Part shown: one piece after another, positions 33,594-40,569 of the stretch
Position numbering within the stretch: position 1 is the first letter of the stretch
How the letters are laid out: each line of letters opens with the position of its first letter
Virus record (IMG/VR): IMGVR_UViG_3300007515_000620
Span: 1-43,531 of that record
Strand: one strand, 5' to 3'
DNA from: a virus
DNA: 43,531 nucleotides
The notes under the pieces: generated by a model
What the model was told of the DNA's origin: nothing
Databases searched by the model: none
The model's input: only the letters and a program-made list of their open reading frames with translations
Position numbers and translations under genes: made by a program

Positions 33594-34252
33594 TAAAAAC
33601 TCCTTAAATATTTTCTATACATTCTACGCAGAGGATTTTTACTACCGGGCGTAATCTTTTCAATAGAATCTAAACTATCTTCCCAAACCTGTTGCTTTGA
33701 AACGCCGTCTCCTCCTCGTCGCGATCTAAATTCTTCTACAGGTAAATGTACTGCAGTATTCCATTCTTTAGGTTCAACTAAAAGGAATGAAGAACGAACA
33801 TATCCCCCTGTTAAATCATATTTATGGAGGGTTGGCTTAGCTTCTTTGTAACGTGTAAAACTTTTAATATCATTATATGAAACATCTAAATATGCTTCTT
33901 TATTTTCTTCATTTAAAAATCCAATTAATTTTTTCATTAATCTTTCTCTTAATCTATAAGGAAGATAATGAAAATTCATTCCCAGCATTCCCTTCCTATA
34001 AGGTCTTATCGGAATTACTAATGGAAATATATCATAATAAGCCAGTTTTTCTCTTAATTTGGGTTGGTAGTGGAAAAAATACATTCTTCCCGGTCTTAGG
34101 AATTTTTCCCTAGTACCTTCCTTTGAGATATCATGACGTTCATCAAGAGAACCAGCCCTTCCATATATTAAGTCATCGCGGAGTTCTTCATATTTACCCA
34201 TGAGCCATTTTACCGCGTCATCTTCTATATTCGTAATTTTTCGTAGTGCCAT
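33593..34252 (-). CDS. Structural or packaging protein, possibly gp2-like DNA end protector
   Basis: 219 residues, basic (many R and K). The central block PGRMYFFHYQPKLREKLAYYDIFPLVIP followed by GMLGMNFHYLPYRLRERLM resembles a segment conserved in T4-like marine phages. Genes 2 and 4 are neighbours in T4, and gp4 is adjacent here, so gp2 is a reasonable guess. The assignment is from memory of pattern plus synteny and is weak; the gene itself is clearly real. It starts 3 bases after gp4. Confidence 0.5.
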   Translation of the reverse strand: MALRKITNIEDDAVKWLMGKYEELRDDLIYGRAGSLDERHDISKEGTREKFLRPGRMYFFHYQPKLREKLAYYDIFPLVIPIRPYRKGMLGMNFHYLPYRLRERLMKKLIGFLNEENKEAYLDVSYNDIKSFTRYKEAKPTLHKYDLTGGYVRSSFLLVEPKEWNTAVHLPVEEFRSRRGGDGVSKQQVWEDSLDSIEKITPGSKNPLRRMYRKYLRSF

Positions 34253-34255
34253 GTA

Positions 34256-34699
34256 TTATTTAGCGAGCAATTGATCTTCCGTTATAATTTTAAATTTCCA
34301 ATTTTTATATTCACAATATGTACAAGCAGCTTTCCATTTGGCTTCATTTATACCATATCTTTTCATTTCCAATAAAAATCTTCCACTTTTCCGTTTTCTA
34401 CTAGTATCTTTGGGAGGAACAGTTTGCGATTTGGGCTTTACTTCAATAATAGACGTTTCAATAGTACCATCATGTTTTTTTATTTTAACCCAGAAATCCG
34501 GATAGTATTTGTGTATTTTTCTATCAAACGGTGATCTGTATGGTATAACGATTTCCTCACTAGACCATTTTACAACACTATCATTAGAATCACAATAAAC
34601 CATAAAACGCCTTTCCCACAAACTTCTATAAATTATATTAGTGGGATTTCCTTTATATTTATCGCGATGTTTTGGTTTAAATTTACCTTTGTAAGCCAT
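34256..34699 (-). CDS. gp4: T4 gp4-like head completion protein (nuclease fold)
   Basis: 147 residues (T4: 150). KGNPTNIIYRSLWERRFMVYCD, SSEEIVIPYRSPFD and YYPDFWVKI ... IIEVKPK match gp4 closely. The PD-x-F (D68) and E86-V-K88 pair form a PD-(D/E)XK nuclease core like TnsA. gp4 finishes the packaged head before tail joining. It is the first gene of the - strand late unit. Confidence 0.9.
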   Translation of the reverse strand: MAYKGKFKPKHRDKYKGNPTNIIYRSLWERRFMVYCDSNDSVVKWSSEEIVIPYRSPFDRKIHKYYPDFWVKIKKHDGTIETSIIEVKPKSQTVPPKDTSRKRKSGRFLLEMKRYGINEAKWKAACTYCEYKNWKFKIITEDQLLAK

Positions 34700-34710
34700 A
34701 ATAAATAATA

Positions 34711-34718
34711 GATAAATA
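34711..34718 (+). promoter_or_regulatory. Late promoter for the baseplate unit
   Basis: GATAAATA matches the late element at 7 of 8 positions, 37 bases before the gp48 start and divergent from the gp4 promoter. AATAAATA at 34700-34707 is an equal alternative. Confidence 0.5.
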
Positions 34719-34732
34719 ATTAATATGTAACC

Positions 34733-34740
34733 TATTTATA
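34733..34740 (-). promoter_or_regulatory. T4-type late promoter for the gp4 to tape measure unit
   Basis: TATAAATA, a perfect match to the T4 late -10 element on the - strand, 33 bases before the gp4 ATG. It fits recognition by a late sigma factor with the gp33 encoded here. Confidence 0.8.
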
Positions 34741-34755
34741 TGGAGAAGTTTAAAA

Positions 34756-35622
34756 GTGGAATCTCTCAATTATCCGGAAAATATTACTAAATCCAGTGAA
34801 GGCGAAGGTCATTGGGTAATGTTCTCTTCTTATCCTTCACTTTTTGCAGAATCCGCGAATGAAATGGAATATTCTATATTTCTTCCTATGTCAGCACAAT
34901 CTTTAATTTCAACAGCTGAAGCAGTATATGCGGAACAAGAAGGACTAGGAACAGTAATAACAGATGCGACAAGAAAAATGGCGGCTGGTATAACTGATTT
35001 TAATAATTCTAATGGAGATTGGACAACTGCTGCGGTTGGGGCATTTAAGGCATTAAATCTTGATCTAGTTAAGAGTAAGGCGGCTCAAAGCGCAGAATAT
35101 CTAACAGCTCAGGCAATTAGAAAATCTGATTTAGCAACAAGAGCATTGGGAGGCGCTGATCTGGCGGTTAATCCTAAAATGTCTTTATTATATCAGGGAC
35201 CGGGAAAATTTAGAAAATTTACTTTTGAATTTCCTATGGTTGCAAAATCAGTTAGGGAATCTACATCGATTAAAAATATAATAAAAGCTTTTAGGAAATC
35301 AACTTTACCCGGCTATAAACAATTTGTTACTTCAAATTCTGGCGCGCCAGGAGGAGGCGGAGGAGCTTTAACAGAAAGAAAAGCGGGTCAAAACTTTTTT
35401 ACTTTTCCAAGTACTTGGGATATAGAATTCGGACATGTGGACGGACAAAGAGCAACACCTTTTAAAATCGCCAGAAGTGTATGTAATAGTGTAAGTGTCA
35501 ATTATGCCGCCGCTGGTCAACCTTTCTTTTTTAAAGGAGGCGACCCATATGAAGTAAAAATGACTTGCACTTTTACAGAAACTTCTATTTTAACTAGAGA
35601 TTTGGTTGACGAAGGATTTTAA
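34756..35622 (+). CDS. gp48: T4 gp48-like baseplate tail tube cap
   Basis: 288 residues (T4: 364). The C-terminal half has the gp48 plan: YQGPGKFRKFTFEFPMVAKS, FTFPSTWDIEFGHVDG, then CNSVSVNYAAAGQPFFFKGGDPYEVKMTCTFTETSILTR, which parallels the T4 end (ITMREIITLNR). The start is GTG at 34756 with GGAGAAG eight bases upstream; no ATG fits. It caps the baseplate and starts tube growth with gp54. Confidence 0.8.
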   Translation: MESLNYPENITKSSEGEGHWVMFSSYPSLFAESANEMEYSIFLPMSAQSLISTAEAVYAEQEGLGTVITDATRKMAAGITDFNNSNGDWTTAAVGAFKALNLDLVKSKAAQSAEYLTAQAIRKSDLATRALGGADLAVNPKMSLLYQGPGKFRKFTFEFPMVAKSVRESTSIKNIIKAFRKSTLPGYKQFVTSNSGAPGGGGGALTERKAGQNFFTFPSTWDIEFGHVDGQRATPFKIARSVCNSVSVNYAAAGQPFFFKGGDPYEVKMTCTFTETSILTRDLVDEGF

Positions 35623-36179
35623 TGGCATATTTTGGATATTTACCTGAAATACAATATAATATAAATGGTAGTAAATATGGTGAAACATTTACCGCCAGAG
35701 ATATTTTTATTCGAAATTTAATAAAACAAAATGTTGTTGAAAAAGCTGTAGAATTTGAACAGCATACTATCGCAGATGGCGAAAGGCCTGACACAACATC
35801 TTATCTTTTATATGGAAGTGTTAAATATGATTGGATTTTATTTTTAACTAACCAATTGTTTAATCCTTATTTTGACTGGCCATTAAGTGGTCAAGATTTT
35901 ACAAAGATGATAAAAGGGAAATACGGTTCTGCTGAAAGAGCCAAAAAACTTATTCATGAATATAGACAAATTATAGAAGAAGAAACTGATACAACTACAT
36001 TAAAAGAAGTTATAATTGATAAAGATGCTTATAATGCATTACCTTCCGGTGAGAAAAAAAGAATTACCAAATATGATATGGAATTTAAAAGAAATGAAAG
36101 AAATAGAACAATCAGAGTGATCAGTAGATCATATGTTGAAGGTATTTTAAAAGAAGCTCAAACTAAACGATATAGGTAA
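35622..36179 (+). CDS. gp53: T4 gp53-like baseplate wedge protein
   Basis: 185 residues (T4: 196). FTARDIFIRNLIKQNVVEKAVEFEQHTIADGERPDTTSYLLYG, then YDWILFLTNQLFNPYFDWPLSGQDF, matches gp53 (YG...WvlL..N..ydPyy.WP). The end, NRTIRVISRSYVEGILKE, matches the T4 RQIKIIAKSDI..F. It joins wedges around the hub. The ATG overlaps the gp48 stop by one base. Confidence 0.92.
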   Translation: MAYFGYLPEIQYNINGSKYGETFTARDIFIRNLIKQNVVEKAVEFEQHTIADGERPDTTSYLLYGSVKYDWILFLTNQLFNPYFDWPLSGQDFTKMIKGKYGSAERAKKLIHEYRQIIEEETDTTTLKEVIIDKDAYNALPSGEKKRITKYDMEFKRNERNRTIRVISRSYVEGILKEAQTKRYR

Positions 36180-36185
36180 TAAAAT

Positions 36186-38207
36186 ATGGCCATAGGTGAT
36201 CCGAATGCAATAGTAAGGGTAGAAAAGCCTCCCCAAATAAGATCTCCAATAGATTCAGAGACTCCAGGCAGAAAAACTAAGACTAAAGATGTTATGCAGC
36301 CGGGAGAGTATATAATATCTAAGGCTGAGTTAAGATCCCCAAATATTCAGATAAAGGATCCAGATACTGGTAAAGGTGTTAATATTATACCTGTATTAGG
36401 AGCAGTACACGTTTATGAAGATATTTCTAAACCTTACCTATTAGCGGATTTTGAAATTCGTGATGGATTAGGTCTCAGAGAACAGATCCCTATTATAGGA
36501 GAAGAATATATCGTATATGAGGCTAGTACTCTAAACTATACTCCTGCAGAAAATGAACCGGGTAATCCTTTAGATGGTATTGTTAAAAAAACTTTTAGAA
36601 TATATTCTACTTCCCCTATAGTTGATAATTCTCCAACTATGAAAACATATGTTCTTCATGGTATTTCATGTGAAGCTATTATTAGTGAAAAGAGGAAAAT
36701 AAGTAAAGGTTATACTGGAGCAAAAATTGAAAGAGTAGTTAAAGATATTTACGAAAATTATATCGCGAAACCAGTATCTACTTTTTATAATGCATATGTA
36801 CCGGAAGGGCCTAAAAAACTTATAATCGAACCGACAGATGATACATTTGATTTCTGTTTTCCTTTCAAGAGCCCTTTTGATATTATTGAAGACTTAGCAG
36901 AAAAAGCTATACCCGCTCCACCGGAAGATGACGATGCAGGATTTCAAACCGCCGATGCTGAAGAGGAGATACCAGAAGAGGTTCAACCATCTGACGGCGC
37001 CCTATATATGTTTTATGAAACTCTATCATGTTTTAAATTTGAAAGTATAGAAACAAGTTTCAAAAGAGACCCCAAACGAACTTTTGTATCAACTGTTTCA
37101 ACAGAACATCACCCCGATGAAATGCAGATGAGAACACATGTACCGGGACAACTTAATAATGCAGAAGAATATACCGTTGAAAGTCTTTTTGACATTGTTG
37201 AAAATATGAGAGAAGGAATGTATGCCTCTAAATTAATAACTCATGATATAGTTCGAATGAGGTATGATCAGATAGGATATAGATATATTGAAAGAAAGGA
37301 TGTAGCCATAGCAGAAGCACTGGCACAGGAATCAGACGGAACAACTACTATCGGAGGGAAATCTCCAGATTTAGATACTTCAAAAAAGAGATTAATAGAT
37401 TTAACACGACAACTCGGTGCCGGTAAACTTTGTTCATATAATCATGATTGTTTACTTGATGATTCAAGTGGTGAAGGATCACTCGTAAGGTTTACAAGTA
37501 CAGATTTAAATCATAGATATCATTTAGAATTTAATAGAAAGGGGCCTGGTAGCGTAGGGGGATTTGAACCAGGAATTAATGAAGCAAATAAAGAAGCGAG
37601 AATACAAAAAAGAGGATCACAATTACAACAACTTGATAATATAAGAATTTCAATTAAAGTTCCTGGAGATTCTTCTCTAAGAGTGGGTGATATTGTAGAA
37701 TGGAAAATGCCATCTCAAATTAGAAACGAGTTTCATCATGGTGATGATGATTTTTTCTTGGGTGGTAAATATCTTATAACTAAAATAAAACACGGATTTA
37801 CAGAACGAAGATATACTCAAGAAATTCAACTTAGAAAAGATTCTTTACATAATTGGGCCCCGAGTGCAGATGAAAAACAGATAATAACTGAAAAGAGCGC
37901 GCTTACAGATACTACTGGCCAAGCAAGGGTCGAAGACATGGGTTACTCAAACGCGATGGATACTAAAATTGGTCCTGTGGGAATAGTGCCAAACGCAGAC
38001 ACGCAGGACGGAGAAGCAGAAACAGCATCTTCGGGGTCCGGACCGTGGTTTGATTTAGCAGGTAATGTGATAGATGAGCGCGAATATAATGGGGAACTCG
38101 CGGGTCCTTTTGACCCTCCGGGACGGCCATTGGGTACCGAAGGAAGTACTTATTTCGCGAGTAGAGAAGCAGCAGACGCACAAAGAGAGCCACCAATTGA
38201 GTATTAA
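36186..38207 (+). CDS. gp27-like baseplate hub protein, extended
   Basis: 673 residues (T4 gp27: 391). The N-terminal half, from about residue 50, reads as the hub tube-fold: IKDPDTGKGVNIIPVLGAVHVYEDISKPYLLADFEIRDGLGLREQIPIIGEEYIVYEA, then TYVLHGISCEAIISEKRKISKGYTG. An acidic spacer rich in E, D and P (about 240-270) and a C-terminal tail rich in D, E, G and P follow. In T4 gp27 forms the trimer that seats the gp5 spike, and the gp5-like gene is next. Confidence 0.72.
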   Translation: MAIGDPNAIVRVEKPPQIRSPIDSETPGRKTKTKDVMQPGEYIISKAELRSPNIQIKDPDTGKGVNIIPVLGAVHVYEDISKPYLLADFEIRDGLGLREQIPIIGEEYIVYEASTLNYTPAENEPGNPLDGIVKKTFRIYSTSPIVDNSPTMKTYVLHGISCEAIISEKRKISKGYTGAKIERVVKDIYENYIAKPVSTFYNAYVPEGPKKLIIEPTDDTFDFCFPFKSPFDIIEDLAEKAIPAPPEDDDAGFQTADAEEEIPEEVQPSDGALYMFYETLSCFKFESIETSFKRDPKRTFVSTVSTEHHPDEMQMRTHVPGQLNNAEEYTVESLFDIVENMREGMYASKLITHDIVRMRYDQIGYRYIERKDVAIAEALAQESDGTTTIGGKSPDLDTSKKRLIDLTRQLGAGKLCSYNHDCLLDDSSGEGSLVRFTSTDLNHRYHLEFNRKGPGSVGGFEPGINEANKEARIQKRGSQLQQLDNIRISIKVPGDSSLRVGDIVEWKMPSQIRNEFHHGDDDFFLGGKYLITKIKHGFTERRYTQEIQLRKDSLHNWAPSADEKQIITEKSALTDTTGQARVEDMGYSNAMDTKIGPVGIVPNADTQDGEAETASSGSGPWFDLAGNVIDEREYNGELAGPFDPPGRPLGTEGSTYFASREAADAQREPPIEY

Positions 38208-38222
38208 TTAAAAAAGGAGAAA

Positions 38223-40382
38223 ATGGAACCAAATTTTATGGGCAAAGAGGGCTTTACTTGGGCCGTCGGAGTAGTTGAAGATAGATTTGATCCTTTATAT
38301 CTGGGAAGATGTAAAGTGAGATGGCTAGGTTGGCACACTAAAGATAAAAGTGAATTGCCTACAAATGTCTTACCATGGGCTTTTCCTTTAATGCCGATTA
38401 CTTCAGCTTCCCAAACTGGCGTCGGCTTTAGTCCAACAGGACCTGTAGAAGGTACTTGGGTAATGGGATTTTTTAGAGATGGTGATGAAGCAAATGATCC
38501 TGTCATGTTAGGAACCTTACCAGGTCGACCAGATGCTAAATGTAATCCTACAGAGGGGTTTAACGACCCAAGAGATTTTATTCCATCCTATTGGCAAGTA
38601 GATGCTGATGGAAATATTATAGAAGAAGCAGTAACTTTCACAGATGTTCCTCAACATCCTTTAAAAGTAGAATTTGATACTGAAGGGAAGGCTCCTTTTG
38701 CTGCGAAATCTGATCGTATTAAAATATTTGAAAGATCCGATAAACCTACTGAATCAAGTACCGGTGCAACAGAAGTTATAGAAAGGCCTGTGACAACCGG
38801 TCCTGCCGGCCGGGGAACCGCTACTAAGGCACAGATAATCCCAGATTATGAATATACTTACAATTATCCTCTTGAAAGATTTTTAGGTGAACCGACTACT
38901 CCAAGATTAGCTAGAGGGTTTGGCGATAAGAGTACATCTCTTAAATCCATTATAGGTACAAATTCTAAAAATGAATTTATTTTAAAGGAAAAAGGAGATA
39001 ATAATTCTATAGTTCAAACAAAAGCGGATTTGAGAATGGTTACCGCACGGAAGGCAAATCCGAGTTCTATGAAACAGCCTAATACATTTCGAGAACCAGA
39101 ATCTCCTTACAATGCAAAATATCCATATAATCATGTACATTTATCCGAAAGTGGTCATACTATTGAAATTGATGATACACCAGGACATGAAAGATTACAT
39201 TGGTATCATCGATCAGGTTCATATCGTGAAATGCATCCTTTGGGAACGGTAGTCGATAAATCAAATGAAGACTATTACTCTTGTGTTTTAAGAGATTCTT
39301 TTGAACATGTTATGGGAGACAAATATACAACCGTAAACAAAGGGTATGAATTATGTGTAAATGCCGGTAATGGTGATAAAGATTATTGGTTAAGAGTTAA
39401 GGGTGGAGGTGCAGTTCATATAGAATCAGAAGAAGCTAATATTGAAATGTATTGCAAAGATGGTATTGCTTTTATTAATGCCGATCGAATTGAATTTAAT
39501 GCAAAATCTGAAATTGTAATGAATACTAAAAGATACATTCAGGGACAAACAGCGGCAGAAACCCCTTCAAGGCATGGTGGAAATATGGATCCAAGCATCG
39601 ATCCAAACATGACCTTTATTAAAAGAGGTGGAGCCTTTTCAGAAGAAATCACAGGCGCACGCAATATTTCATGCGGTTCATATTCTCTAGGAACAATGGG
39701 AACTGTTATGTTGTCTGGTCAGCAGACCATAATTAAATCTACACATTCTTCCGAAGAAGTTATTCAGGGAGCATCAGCAGCAACCGGCCTTAACGCGCTC
39801 GGGAAATCAATTGTAACTCAAAATGGTATTATTAATCTTAGAAGTGCCGGAGTTATGGGTAATGGTGGAATAATATTGCAATTGAACCCAACACCATCTA
39901 ATGCTTTGCAACCTCCATTGGCCGCTGGTTATTTCTCTATGCTTCCGAATGGCCCAGTAGATCCGACATCATCCGAGATAAGAATGGAATCTGGAAGAGG
40001 TCCCTTGACATTCACCAACAAAATTGCCACATTAGAACTCGGCGGAGAAAGAGATGGCACCAATGCAAGCATTAAAATGGAAACTACTGGGCCATTAGCA
40101 GAAATTGCTATAAAAAATGCAAAAGCTGAAATTTCAATGGACCCCAGCGGAATGATTACAATTAAAAATGAAGTAAATAATTTAAAACAAATTATCGTTG
40201 ACTTTATGCAAGATTTTATTATGCATCAGCATCCTGTTATTGGTGCGACTAATACAGGATCTCTACTTCCGGGAGCAGTCGCGCAGGCAGTAGGAACCGG
40301 AATTGCTCCACAGTGGGTGGATAATAGTGGAAAGCCAACAAATAAAGCAGTTAATGCTATAAACCAGTTAATGTCAAATTAA
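38223..40382 (+). CDS. gp5-like baseplate hub/spike protein without visible lysozyme
   Basis: 719 residues. FTWAVGVVEDRFDPLYLGRCKVRWLGWH and LPWAFPLMPITSASQTGVGFSPTGPVEGTWVMGFFRDGD are the gp5 N-terminal OB-fold. A VgrG-like stretch follows (HLSESGHTIEIDDTPGHERLHWYHRSG), then a beta-helix-like part (VHIESEEANIEMYCKDGIAFINADRIEFNAKSEIVMN). No T4 lysozyme segment with the E-D-T triad was seen, so cell wall cutting may be done by another protein. AAAAAAGGAG precedes the ATG. Confidence 0.82.
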   Translation: MEPNFMGKEGFTWAVGVVEDRFDPLYLGRCKVRWLGWHTKDKSELPTNVLPWAFPLMPITSASQTGVGFSPTGPVEGTWVMGFFRDGDEANDPVMLGTLPGRPDAKCNPTEGFNDPRDFIPSYWQVDADGNIIEEAVTFTDVPQHPLKVEFDTEGKAPFAAKSDRIKIFERSDKPTESSTGATEVIERPVTTGPAGRGTATKAQIIPDYEYTYNYPLERFLGEPTTPRLARGFGDKSTSLKSIIGTNSKNEFILKEKGDNNSIVQTKADLRMVTARKANPSSMKQPNTFREPESPYNAKYPYNHVHLSESGHTIEIDDTPGHERLHWYHRSGSYREMHPLGTVVDKSNEDYYSCVLRDSFEHVMGDKYTTVNKGYELCVNAGNGDKDYWLRVKGGGAVHIESEEANIEMYCKDGIAFINADRIEFNAKSEIVMNTKRYIQGQTAAETPSRHGGNMDPSIDPNMTFIKRGGAFSEEITGARNISCGSYSLGTMGTVMLSGQQTIIKSTHSSEEVIQGASAATGLNALGKSIVTQNGIINLRSAGVMGNGGIILQLNPTPSNALQPPLAAGYFSMLPNGPVDPTSSEIRMESGRGPLTFTNKIATLELGGERDGTNASIKMETTGPLAEIAIKNAKAEISMDPSGMITIKNEVNNLKQIIVDFMQDFIMHQHPVIGATNTGSLLPGAVAQAVGTGIAPQWVDNSGKPTNKAVNAINQLMSN

Positions 40383-40383
40383 T

Positions 40384-40569
40384 ATGAAAAAAAATAAAAA
40401 TAAGGAAGATTGGTCTAAACCTGAAAAATTGATGGTTCATCCTAAGATGTTAGAATTAGCAGAAAAAACTAAATTATTATTAGATTTGGAAAATCAACTA
40501 TTAGGCAAATTTAAAGAAGATTTAGAATTCGTTGAAAAAGAAAATAAAAAAAGAAATGGGAGTGAATAA
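40384..40569 (+). CDS. Small charged protein, unknown
   Basis: 61 residues, about half charged, predicted helical (LELAEKTKLLLDLENQLLGKFKEDLEFVEKENKK). It sits between the spike gene and a large structural gene and overlaps the next ATG by one base. No family recognised. Confidence 0.6.
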   Translation: MKKNKNKEDWSKPEKLMVHPKMLELAEKTKLLLDLENQLLGKFKEDLEFVEKENKKRNGSE

